A DNA stretch of 39,501 nucleotides from Pelagibius sp. Alg239-R121 (lineage in GTDB: Bacteria; Pseudomonadota; Alphaproteobacteria; Kiloniellales; Kiloniellaceae): contig NZ_CAMZOF010000020.1 in assembly GCF_947331435.1 (NCBI RefSeq), positions 1-39,501 on the forward strand, given 5' to 3'. Both the position numbers and the translations under genes were made by a program. Shown here piece after piece: positions 9,639-17,364 of this stretch. The first letter of the stretch is position 1. Each line of letters opens with the position of its first letter. The notes under the pieces were generated by a model that was not told the origin of the DNA, did not search any database, and saw only the letters and a list, made by a program, of their open reading frames with translations.

Positions 9639-10103
9639 ATGTCAGCCCTTTTACAGGATGTTTTCTCGGAGCGTATGCCGACCGCGATCGAGACTGAAAG
9701 CGCCGGCCAGCTCCTCTCGATCATGTCTGGTTTGATCAAAGACGATGAACCCGCAAGACTTAAACTCGCATTGGGTCAGAACAAGCCTGCGGAAGTCGTT
9801 CTGTCGCCGGCGATCGCCAGTACGTTTGTTGAAATTCTAAGGTTGATCTCAAGCGGCAAAGGTTTCCGGCTTTTGCCAGTGGATGCCGAACTAACGACAC
9901 AGGAAGCGGCCGACCTTTTGAATGTATCCCGGCCCTTCTTGATCAAGCTTCTTGAAAGCGGAAAGATCCCCTTCACGAAGACGGGCCGGCATCGCAGGAT
10001 CAAAGCTGAAAATCTCTTCACTTACAAAGCCAAGAGAGATGGAGATCGCGATGATGCGCTTTCCGATATGGCTCGTTATGACGCTGAGAATGCATTTCTT
10101 TGA
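9639..10103 (+). CDS. Excisionase-type helix-turn-helix antitoxin
   Basis: A 154-aa protein. The C-terminal half has an excisionase/MerR-like winged helix (ELTTQEAADLLNVSRPFLIKLLESGKIPF, then KTGRHRRIKAENLF), residues ~85-135. This architecture is common in antitoxins paired with PIN-domain toxins, where it binds DNA and represses the pair. The ATG at 9639 has GGAG 8 bases upstream. Its TGA overlaps the TTG start of the next gene, so translation is probably coupled. Upstream is AT-rich with a TATAAT at 9556-9561 and AGAGATA/TATCTCT half-sites (9577-9583, 9611-9617) that may be operator arms; this last point is weak. Confidence 0.75.
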   Translation: MSALLQDVFSERMPTAIETESAGQLLSIMSGLIKDDEPARLKLALGQNKPAEVVLSPAIASTFVEILRLISSGKGFRLLPVDAELTTQEAADLLNVSRPFLIKLLESGKIPFTKTGRHRRIKAENLFTYKAKRDGDRDDALSDMARYDAENAFL

Positions 10104-10675
10104 CCGACAGAGCGGATCGTTTCACTGTCGTTCTCGACGCAAACGTCATTGCAGGCGCTTTAACCCGGAATATTTTACTCAGTCTCGCCGAGGCTGGTCT
10201 CTATCGACCTCGGTGGTCCGCACAGATTCTCGATGAATTTGAGCGATATTTCATAAAACGCTATGACGATGCGGAAGGTGCAATTCGTCAACGAGCGAAC
10301 ATGGAAAACGCCTTTCCAGAAGCTCTGGTTACGGACTACGAACAACTGATTGACGCACTCACGCTTCCGGATCCCCATGACCGGCACGTACTTGCTGCGG
10401 CCATACAAACCCGGGCAGCCCTAATCGTCACTGACAACCTCAGAGATTTTCCTTCAGACGACCTCGCAAAATTCGAGATTGAGGCTATCGGCTTGGACCA
10501 TTTTCTGGCAGATGCCCTTGACCTAGCCGGCATTGAGGCGATTGCGGCGCTACGCAAGATGCGGGAGCGATTTAACGTGCCAGAGATTGATGCTGATGTA
10601 TTGCTTTCGAAGATTGAGCAGCTCAAGTTGCTGGAAACGGCGGCTATCTTATACCGCTATCGGGAGCTGCTTTAG
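10100..10675 (+). CDS. PIN-domain toxin (putative RNase)
   Basis: A 191-aa PIN-domain protein. The acidic metal-binding residues of the nuclease are in place: Asp in VVLDANVIAGAL, Glu in ILDEFERYF, Asp in PDPHDRHVLAAA and Asp in ALIVTDNLRDFP. It starts with TTG at 10100, overlapping the antitoxin stop codon by three bases, a typical toxin-antitoxin arrangement. It is longer than classic VapC (~130 aa), with a helical C-terminal extension. Lying between the primase and the origin, it would act as an addiction module. RNA target is unknown. Confidence 0.8.
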   Translation: MTDRADRFTVVLDANVIAGALTRNILLSLAEAGLYRPRWSAQILDEFERYFIKRYDDAEGAIRQRANMENAFPEALVTDYEQLIDALTLPDPHDRHVLAAAIQTRAALIVTDNLRDFPSDDLAKFEIEAIGLDHFLADALDLAGIEAIAALRKMRERFNVPEIDADVLLSKIEQLKLLETAAILYRYRELL

Positions 10676-11282
10676 GTTCTTTCCTCATGGAAGTAGAACC
10701 GCCGACGGCCGTCCATAAAAATAGGTTGAAATAAAAATAAGGTTCGAACTCGATGATGACTCTTTTAATGACTAAATGAGGACTACCCAATTTCCCTATT
10801 GGAAAATTATATAATAAAAACAACAGATTGCAGGTCATTTCGGAAATGACTGGGTGCTATAGGTACAGCGTTAGGTGTTATCGAGTCATAGATAGGTGTC
10901 ATTTGTACCTAGTTGAGGGGTGAATCGTACAAAACCCAGTGTCCTTCGTACCAATCTCAGTGTTGTGAGTACCGGATTGGACGAAAGAAGTTCGGTGTTA
11001 AATGTACAAAGCATATTGCGAATAAAGAAGTTCTTGGGTGTCGATCGTACATTGTGGCTCTGTTTCACTCTCAGATTAATTCGATTGCAGAAGATTTTCT
11101 TTTGATGTCAAGCCGGTATTACGGCATAAGCCTTTGTAAAGATGATGAAAATTGTTTGGTGTTAAAGATACAGCGGAAAAATTGGACGGTTATTGAGATC
11201 GCTGTACTAACGGCATGAAACACGGAATGAATCCGATTCGGTGTCAATGGTACAGAACTACCCTCAATCGCAATCTGGAGAT
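10676..11282. other. Probable origin of replication (oriV) region
   Basis: A 600-base AT-rich stretch with no gene. In order it holds an AT-rich segment (10804-10823, ATTATATAATAAAAA), a palindrome GTCATTTC-G-GAAATGAC (10834-10850), then a series of about ten iterons up to 11255. The Rep gene ends at 11283, directly beside it. An AT-rich segment next to iterons and a Rep gene is the standard build of an iteron-controlled plasmid origin. No consensus DnaA box was seen inside it. Confidence 0.75.
10853..11255 (+). repeat. Iteron array, consensus about GGTGTYAANNGTACA
   Basis: Copies on the plus strand begin at 10853, 10873 (degenerate), 10895, 10917 (shortened), 10938, 10959, 10994, 11037, 11158 and 11240. 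The first six are spaced 20-22 bases apart, about two helical turns, so bound Rep molecules would sit on one face; the last four are spread out. Well-conserved copies are GGTGTCATTTGTACC, GGTGTTAAATGTACA, GGTGTCGATCGTACA and GGTGTCAATGGTACAG. Confidence 0.8.
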
Positions 11283-12467
11283 TTAAGCGACGTCTTTGCC
11301 GTCTATACGTTTGTGAGACGATGATCTCTGAATGCAGAGTTTCTGTGGCACTCGTCGGCCAGTGCCGACGATTTCATAGTCGCTTAGCCAACCAGCTTCG
11401 CCAAGCTTCTCCATGGTGGCTCGGAGTTTACGCATGAAACTCTTGTACTCGTCCATATAGCCAATCGTATGCATCAGCTTTCGAGCGTCTATCTCGTACT
11501 TAGGCCCTTGGCTGGAGAGAAAACGATGAATCGCCTTCCCTGTGTCCGATAGCTGTCTGCGGACTTGCAGATCAATAAACGTGTATTCGTTTTCTAACCA
11601 CTTGGCCATTATGGGTGGGAATTGGGCGAGAAAAACGGCGTCTTCTTCGTAAGTTTGCCACGCTACTTCAATGAGAGAAAGCGAGGTCCCTTTGACACCT
11701 CTATTGCGATCGATATTACGCTCAATCTGTATCTTTGTGTTACTGAGACGTTTAACAGATTCTATGCGCAGCTGATTATTGCGACCGCCTTGTGAGCATT
11801 CGCAAAGTTCCTGTATGTCAGCAAGTGTGCAGTGTACGACATGCACAGCGACGTCGGTAGCCCCTACCCGGCTATGGATGTCTGCGATCGGAATTGGAAG
11901 TTGAGCGGGTGCACCAATCAATTGATTTTGCCGTAGAAGCGTTAACGCGATCAACGTGTCTTCATCATAAACGGTCAACGGTGGGCCGTATTTCTTGCCG
12001 CGCGCCCATGATGTCGAGAATGGTATTGCATTCTCTGTATCCATGAGGCTGCGTTGCGTTGTTCTCTTACCTGGGACAAAGATAGGTATCCTTGTCAGGA
12101 TCGTCGGGAACTCCTGCGAAGGACTAAGAGGGCTCGCTGAAAACCGCCCTTCTCGTTCTGCTTCGAAAAGAGCTAACTGTGCTTCTTCGACTGATTGAGA
12201 GCTGGGGCGGTTCCGCCGGTGACGTGCGAGAGTTATTGGCGCTACATTCTTGACGTTAGAACTCGTGGTGGGTCGTGAGTCTGTTTTTTCGGCAACGTCG
12301 GTTTTGGGCTGTGCCGCTACTTCTTGCTCAAGATCAGCGATTATTGTCCCAAAGGCAGAGGCTTGTGTAGATTCCATCCTAGCACGACGATTCGTGGGAG
12401 AGGCGGTAACCTTATTGTCGGCGCCCGGTGTATACCCAGTCGGCCGGTATTTGGTGTGTTTGGCCAT
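11283..12467 (-). CDS. Plasmid replication initiator protein (Rep)
   Basis: A 394-aa protein. Residues ~1-110 are low-complexity and basic; the conserved part begins about residue 120 (EFPTILTRIPIFVPGKR), followed by YGPPLTVYDEDTLIALTLL, which resembles RepA/TrfA-type initiators of winged-helix fold. The assignment rests on that resemblance and on position: its 3' end abuts the iteron array, and it is divergent from parA. The ATG at 12467 (MAKHTKYRP) is preceded by AAGG; an upstream GTG at 12488 is possible. It would bind the iterons and load the helicase. Exact family is uncertain. Confidence 0.7.
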   Translation of the reverse strand: MAKHTKYRPTGYTPGADNKVTASPTNRRARMESTQASAFGTIIADLEQEVAAQPKTDVAEKTDSRPTTSSNVKNVAPITLARHRRNRPSSQSVEEAQLALFEAEREGRFSASPLSPSQEFPTILTRIPIFVPGKRTTQRSLMDTENAIPFSTSWARGKKYGPPLTVYDEDTLIALTLLRQNQLIGAPAQLPIPIADIHSRVGATDVAVHVVHCTLADIQELCECSQGGRNNQLRIESVKRLSNTKIQIERNIDRNRGVKGTSLSLIEVAWQTYEEDAVFLAQFPPIMAKWLENEYTFIDLQVRRQLSDTGKAIHRFLSSQGPKYEIDARKLMHTIGYMDEYKSFMRKLRATMEKLGEAGWLSDYEIVGTGRRVPQKLCIQRSSSHKRIDGKDVA

Positions 12468-12560
12468 CGAATCGTGCCTTGTTGCCACGAGATATAGTGG
12501 TCTTGGTCAAGAGTTATAGTAAACGCTATCACGTTGCAACATCAAAACAAATCAGGCATT

Positions 12561-12600
12561 GTTGGCCACAACAGCGTAAATGCGACCATTTGTGGCCAAC
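12561..12600. promoter_or_regulatory. Inverted repeat in the rep-parA intergenic region
   Basis: Arms GTTGGCCACAA (12561-12571) and TTGTGGCCAAC (12590-12600) are perfect 11-base inverted repeats with an 18-base spacer, between the divergent rep and parA starts. This fits an operator through which ParA or Rep controls both operons; a second centromere is the alternative. Confidence 0.55.
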
Positions 12601-12651
12601 TATAGCGACACCTTTCGTGAATCGCGACTCCAGAAAGAAATTCAGTCTGAT

Positions 12652-13860
12652 ATGCGACAGAAAGAAATAGGAGCAGAAATCGATTCTCCGTCACTCGCGG
12701 AAGTCAAAGCGTTGAGCAATCGAGCGTCGACGATTATTGAAGGGCTTCGGGAGCAAGTGTTTACGCCTGATCGAACAAAGCGATTGGACATAAGCTTTGC
12801 GCCAGGAAAAGCTGCCGAAATGGTCGGTCGGTCTTTAGAGTCTATTCGAAAAGCGGAAAACGCGGGAAAACTACCAGAGCAGGATAAAGATGAGCGCGGA
12901 CGGCGATTAGGATACTCGCTAGAACAAGTAAACCTCATGCGCGATGTTTTTGGTACCAGGCCAGGTCGATCGGCCGAAGACACCCCAATCATCATTTCTG
13001 TGCAGAACTTTAAAGGCGGTGTTGGAAAGTCGACCGTTGTGACGCACTTAAGCCAGCACTTAGCGTTGAAAGGCTATCGCACACTTGTCATTGACTGCGA
13101 CAGTCAAGCATCTACAACTACGATGTTTGGATTAAACCCTGATCTTGAAGTCGGAGATGACGAAACGCTCCAGAATTTTTTGGAGCCAGGTGGAGAGAAC
13201 AACCTGCGTTATGCAGTCCGCCGAACGTACTGGGATGGAATCGACCTAATTCCATCGAACCTTGGGTTTTATGACACTGAGTACACTATTGCGGCCAAAG
13301 CCTTCCGCGAAGACTTCATGATGATGGATAGATTGAGAATCGGCGTTGAAGACATCGCTCAGGACTATGATGTTGTGCTATTGGATCCACCTCCTGCCCT
13401 TGGAATGATTAGCTTGAGCGCATTGCGAGCAGCAAACGCGCTGATCATTCCTACTCCACCAAGCACTGTTGACTTCTGTAGTACGGCCCATTTTCTGGAA
13501 ATGTTGAGCGATGTCCTGACCATGTTTAACAAGGCAGGTTTGCGGAGGGAATATCAGTTCATTCGGGTTCTTGCGACTCGGACCAGCGAGCAGCATAGGG
13601 CTGATTCTCAGATTTTGACCATGATGAGCGCGGTCTTCGGAGCTCAGATGATTGAACCAAGATTGAAATCTAGCACCGAAATAAGGAATGCTGCGGCAAG
13701 AATGATGTCGGTTTACGAACTCGCAGCACCGATCACATCTAGGGAAGTCAATATGCGGTGCCGTGCATCGCTTGATCAGGTTAACGAAGCAGTGGAGCTT
13801 TTGGTGCGTAAGACATGGCATAGCCACCAAGCAGATCTGCGACGCGCAGGCTATCTATAA
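12652..13860 (+). CDS. parA: Plasmid partition ATPase, ParA/RepA type
   Basis: A 402-aa ParA of type Ia, most like RepA of repABC replicons. The N-terminal ~110 residues contain a helix-turn-helix region (FAPGKAAEMVGRSLESIRKAENAGKLP) expected to bind the operator. The ATPase has a deviant Walker A (FKGGVGKSTV, ~residue 122), TLVIDCDSQAS (Walker A') and VVLLDPPPALG (Walker B). The ATG at 12652 gives the family's usual length. An in-frame ATG at 12580 exists, but it lies within the inverted repeat region and would add 24 unconserved residues. parB follows after 11 bases, so the two form an operon. Confidence 0.9.
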   Translation: MRQKEIGAEIDSPSLAEVKALSNRASTIIEGLREQVFTPDRTKRLDISFAPGKAAEMVGRSLESIRKAENAGKLPEQDKDERGRRLGYSLEQVNLMRDVFGTRPGRSAEDTPIIISVQNFKGGVGKSTVVTHLSQHLALKGYRTLVIDCDSQASTTTMFGLNPDLEVGDDETLQNFLEPGGENNLRYAVRRTYWDGIDLIPSNLGFYDTEYTIAAKAFREDFMMMDRLRIGVEDIAQDYDVVLLDPPPALGMISLSALRAANALIIPTPPSTVDFCSTAHFLEMLSDVLTMFNKAGLRREYQFIRVLATRTSEQHRADSQILTMMSAVFGAQMIEPRLKSSTEIRNAAARMMSVYELAAPITSREVNMRCRASLDQVNEAVELLVRKTWHSHQADLRRAGYL

Positions 13861-13871
13861 GGAAACGCTTC

Positions 13872-14906
13872 ATGGCCAAAACAAAGTCTACGGACGATAT
13901 GATCAATGCTGCGATCCAAGGTCTGGATACACGTCCTGAAAGACCGAAAAAGATCGAGCGCACCGCGCGACCAGAGCAAACACCGAGGCTTTTTCAGAGA
14001 GGGCACCATCTAAATGACCTAGTCTCAGGAGACTTGGTGGAAAAGACTGTCAGGATGGTTGATCCCGTAATTTGCAAGATGTGGCCGCACCATAATCGTC
14101 GATATGCCGAGTTGAACGAAACCAACTGCGCGGATTTGATTGATGGCATCAAGGCGGAAGAGGGGCAGCAGTTTGCGGCAATTGTGCGCGAACTCACAAA
14201 CGACCCAGATTACAAGTATGAAGTGGTTTGCGGCGCGAGACGCCATTGGACGATCAGCTATCTTCGGGCCAATAACTACCCGAACTATAAGTTCATGGTT
14301 GAGATCCGCAGTCTGACTGATGAAGAGGCGTTCCGACTCAGTGACGTCGAAAACCGAGACCGCCTGGACATTAGCGATTATGAACGCGCGTTGGATTATC
14401 TCGGGGCCTTAGATCGGTTCTATGGCGGCAAGCAAAAAAACATGGCACAGCGGCTGAGTGTTTCCGAGGGCTGGCTATCAAAGTACCTCGATCTTGCTAG
14501 ATTGCCGAAGGAGATCGTTGGTGCCTATGCCAGTCACGTTGATTTTAAGACAAGACACGCTGTGGCCCTTAAACCGTTGTTGCGGACAAAGGACCAGGAG
14601 AGAAGGGTTCTCGCGGTTGCGGGGAAACTTGCGCAGGAGCAAGAAGAGCTTCGAAAGGCGGGACGTAGTCTGATTGATGGCGTGTCGGTTATTGCGCGAC
14701 TAAAAGCTGGTGCGGCACAGCACACTAAGAAAGCGCCGCCTCAGACAGTTGACGAGTACAGGACGGATGACGGCAGCGTATTCCTAAAAGTGAAGCGGGG
14801 AGGGGGCAGCACTGTTTCTATGGAGTTGAGACCGAAAGCCGGCGCTACAAAAAAGGAGTTTTTGCAGGCGTGCGGCACGGCATTTGACGCAATCGGCGCG
14901 AAATAA
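13872..14906 (+). CDS. parB: Plasmid partition protein ParB
   Basis: A 344-aa ParB/Spo0J-like, centromere-binding CTPase. The N-terminal nucleotide-binding part has a variant of the usual GERRxRA box, here VVCGARRHWTISYL (~residue 118), then RLSDVENRDRLDISDYERA. The helix-turn-helix is KNMAQRLSVSEGWLSKYLDLARLP (~residue 178). The ATG at 13872 follows GGAAACGCTTC. The gene ends at TAA 14904-14906, which overlaps a perfect palindrome, the likely binding site of this protein. It works with ParA in segregation. Confidence 0.9.
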   Translation: MAKTKSTDDMINAAIQGLDTRPERPKKIERTARPEQTPRLFQRGHHLNDLVSGDLVEKTVRMVDPVICKMWPHHNRRYAELNETNCADLIDGIKAEEGQQFAAIVRELTNDPDYKYEVVCGARRHWTISYLRANNYPNYKFMVEIRSLTDEEAFRLSDVENRDRLDISDYERALDYLGALDRFYGGKQKNMAQRLSVSEGWLSKYLDLARLPKEIVGAYASHVDFKTRHAVALKPLLRTKDQERRVLAVAGKLAQEQEELRKAGRSLIDGVSVIARLKAGAAQHTKKAPPQTVDEYRTDDGSVFLKVKRGGGSTVSMELRPKAGATKKEFLQACGTAFDAIGAK

Positions 14907-14924
14907 ATTTCCCATGGGAAATTT
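14905..14924. other. Candidate parS centromere: perfect 20-bp palindrome
   Basis: AAATTTCCCATGGGAAATTT is fully self-complementary and begins at the last two bases of the parB stop codon. Position next to parAB and perfect symmetry suggest the ParB site. It differs from the chromosomal parS (GTTTCACGTGAAAC) and from the repABC parS. A degenerate relative, AATTTCCCTATTGGAAAATT, is at 10789-10808 beside the origin. Confidence 0.6.
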
Positions 14925-15458
14925 CGGCATATCACATTGTTAATTAACAAGAATATGTTTCTTGAGCTCGAATTTTTCGCGCATTTCGGTTCGCCGGATC
15001 CTTGGATGTATGAAAACCAACGTCTCTGCCGAGAATTGATGTGCGAGCAAGCGTACCGTTAACACCGAACTGTTGAGTTGCGGTCAAAACTCATCAAGAC
15101 TAACGATAGCCATTGTTCACATTTAGGGTCACGAATTGCGTGTTGTCAGGCAAAAGTATTGCTTGAGGGCGAAGTCACAATTTGAAGGCGATGATCTAGA
15201 GGCCAACAAAGGTGTGAGTTCGGGCCTAGTTGAGGCGGGTCGACTCTGAAACAAGTTGAAATTTGAGTTCGTATAGAGCCATTTGAAGGGGTGATAACGG
15301 TGCTTTATCGATTGAACTAAGATGGCGTTAGCCAGTTCGCGAATATCGCCAAAGTCGACTTCTCAGCACATATCTGTACCATTGACACCAAGCGTCTCTT
15401 TTCAAGTCTGCTAGAGGTTCATCGTGTTCCAGGAACGGGTTAAACCTTCTTCTGTGAT
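14925..15458. other. Non-coding stretch downstream of parB
   Basis: About 530 bases without a convincing gene. It contains one iteron in inverted orientation at 15374-15389. No other repeat or terminator was recognised. Confidence 0.5.
15374..15389 (-). repeat. Isolated inverted iteron
   Basis: On the minus strand this reads GGTGTCAATGGTACAG, identical over 16 bases to the iteron at 11240-11255, about 4.1 kb away on the other side of rep and parAB. It may be a handcuffing or copy-control site. Confidence 0.75.
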
Positions 15459-16430
15459 TCAAGCGATAGCGTAAGCCCGAAAACGCGAGCGCCCTGTCAG
15501 CTCCCGCACGACGCCAGTGCTGACGAGATCCTCAATGAGTGTGCCGGCAGCTTGTTGGCTCATATCCAGCTTCCTGGCCACCATCGGCGCGGAGACTAAG
15601 GGCTCTTCCAGAATGAGCTCTGCGAGGGCCGGTAGGCGCGACGATTTCCTGCGGCCCTCAAGACGCCGGGCCAATTGGGTTTGGGCCAGGCTAAGCTCCT
15701 GGAGGCGCTTGAGGCCATCCTGGGCCGCTCGGGTGACGGCCCGGCAGAAGACCTTGATCCAGCTCTCCAAGGGAACAACGGGTCTATCGAACCATCTAAG
15801 GGCCTTCAAACCAACGCAGAGGCAGAGCGCCTGACCATCGATCTTTTGACGCCGCCAGAGCAGGGGCGGGGCGAGCAGGCGGCCGATCGTTTCATTGCGC
15901 TGCTGGAAGGGTTGGATATGGTTCCAGGCATGCAGAGCGACCGCCGTGGCCGGCAGGGCAGGGAAGGCATCAAAGGCGGGTAAGATGTAGAGCCAGTCTT
16001 CCAGGCGCGTCTCAGCAAGCCAATCGGGATCCTGCATCAGCAGATCCATGGTGTCTTCCCGGGCGGCTTCGTCGACCTGGTCGCGGGTTTCCTGAAGGGA
16101 GATGAGCCCGTCGAGTTTCAATGCATCTAAAGGCTCTTGCCGACCAAGACGACGTCGCAGGAGTAGGATCGATCGGGCTTGAAAGAGTTCATGACTGGGA
16201 GCACGCGCATTGGTGTTGGCGTCATCGAGCACTAGGTCTTCCAGGGGGACGAGATCTCCTTCGAGCCAGAGGGCTGCCGCGGCCTCCTCGAAGTCGGCTC
16301 TGCGCAACCAAGCGGTTTTGAGCGCACTTGATGCTAAGGCTTGATCCAGGCGCGCAAGCGCTTCTTCGGCTTCTTCCCAAGCCCCAACGAATTTGTCCCA
16401 GGGAAGGTTGGTTGGAATCGCATAACTCAT
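15459..16430 (-). CDS. RHE_PE00001-family (DUF1612/HTH) protein
   Basis: A 323-aa protein resembling a family widespread on rhizobial and other alphaproteobacterial plasmids: LARLDQALASS near the start, then ALWLEGDLVPLEDLVL and HELFQARSILLLRRRLG. The C-terminus holds a winged helix (APMVARKLDMSQQAAGTLIEDLVSTGVVRELTG, ~residues 275-310), so it probably binds DNA. Start at ATG 16430; a GTG two codons upstream is the alternative. Function is unknown. It is divergent from a tyrosine recombinase, with a long palindrome between them that either product could bind. Confidence 0.75.
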   Translation of the reverse strand: MSYAIPTNLPWDKFVGAWEEAEEALARLDQALASSALKTAWLRRADFEEAAAALWLEGDLVPLEDLVLDDANTNARAPSHELFQARSILLLRRRLGRQEPLDALKLDGLISLQETRDQVDEAAREDTMDLLMQDPDWLAETRLEDWLYILPAFDAFPALPATAVALHAWNHIQPFQQRNETIGRLLAPPLLWRRQKIDGQALCLCVGLKALRWFDRPVVPLESWIKVFCRAVTRAAQDGLKRLQELSLAQTQLARRLEGRRKSSRLPALAELILEEPLVSAPMVARKLDMSQQAAGTLIEDLVSTGVVRELTGRSRFRAYAIA

Positions 16431-16512
16431 TGACACACTTCACGTGATCTTCTTTAAAACAAGTTAACTCACCATTAACTTTCAGTACAGAGGGCTTTTC
16501 AAGTTGATGTCT

Positions 16513-16547
16513 ATCACTTACGATAATTAACCCTTATCGTAAGTGAT
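16513..16547. repeat. Perfect 14-7-14 inverted repeat upstream of recombinase
   Basis: Arms ATCACTTACGATAA (16513-16526) and TTATCGTAAGTGAT (16534-16547) flank a 7-base spacer, TTAACCC. There is no T-tract, so it is not a terminator. Inverted arms around a 7-base core resemble a tyrosine recombinase crossover site; an operator for the divergent genes is the alternative. Confidence 0.6.
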
Positions 16548-16620
16548 GGAATCCTCTACAATACCGCCTGCGGCGGGCGCCACTTTGGGGGCCGAGCACT
16601 AAGGCGAGGGCAGGGACTCC

Positions 16621-17364
16621 ATGGCCACAGACGAAGACGCGGAGAGAAGCACCGAGACAAACCAGGACCCGAGCGATCGCCTGGGTGCGCTGATATCCGT
16701 GGTGTCCTTCGAGCGGCAGGATCTGGTCACTGATCTGCTCACCGAAGCGGATCTCAACACCCTGAAGCATCTGGCACGCAAGGGGACACCGGAAAACTCG
16801 CTGCGAGCGCTAACCTCGGACCTCGCCTATCTGGAAGCCTGGTGCCTGGCGGCAACCGATCAGGCTCTATCTTGGCCGGCACCGGAATCACTCACTCTGA
16901 AATATGTGGCGCATCATCTCTACGATGCAGCTGAGCGCGCGCGGAATCCGGATCACGGGATGCCGGAGAATGTTGAATTGGAACTGCGCACGCGGGGCCT
17001 TCTGCGGACCGAGGGGCCGCAGGCGCGCCGGAAGCTATCAAGTTGGGCGACTCTGCACCGGATTCGGGGAGAGAAGGGGCCATTTGAGTCCCCGAGCTTA
17101 CGTGAAGCCGTTAAGCGCGCGGCAAAAGCTGCCGATCGGCCGCGGGAACGAAACAGCCGCCGAGCGATCACCCGGAGTGTTCTGGAAGATCTCTTGGACA
17201 CCTGTAGGGACGGCAGTCCTGCTTCACTGCGCGACCGCGCTTTGCTGTTGGTGGCTTTTGGGTCAGGCGGCCGCCGGCGGAGTGAACTCGCTTCGCTCAA
17301 GGTCAAGCAACTGATCGAAGAAGAGCCCGTGCCGGGGTTATTGGGTTTTGGCTGCAAAAAGTGA
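16621..17364 (+). pseudogene. Tyrosine recombinase/integrase, 3' part removed by Tn3 element
   Basis: The 247 residues begin at ATG 16621 (GGGACTCC upstream). Residues ~40-170 form a core-binding (SAM-like) domain: ENSLRALTSDLAYLEAWCLA. The catalytic domain starts with RSVLEDLLDTCR and RDRALLLVAFGSGGRRRSELASL, which carries the first catalytic Arg. The HxxR and nucleophilic Tyr segments are missing: the reading frame enters the Tn3 terminal repeat at 17334 and stops at a TGA inside it. The rest is not on the other side of the transposon. The product should be catalytically dead. Originally it may have served as plasmid dimer resolvase or integrase. Confidence 0.85.

Noticed and set aside
10676-11282. 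CRISPR array, because of regularly spaced repeats.
   Set aside because: The repeats are about 14-16 bases, degenerate, and 5-8 bases apart in the regular part. They lie beside a Rep gene with no cas genes, so iterons fit and CRISPR does not.
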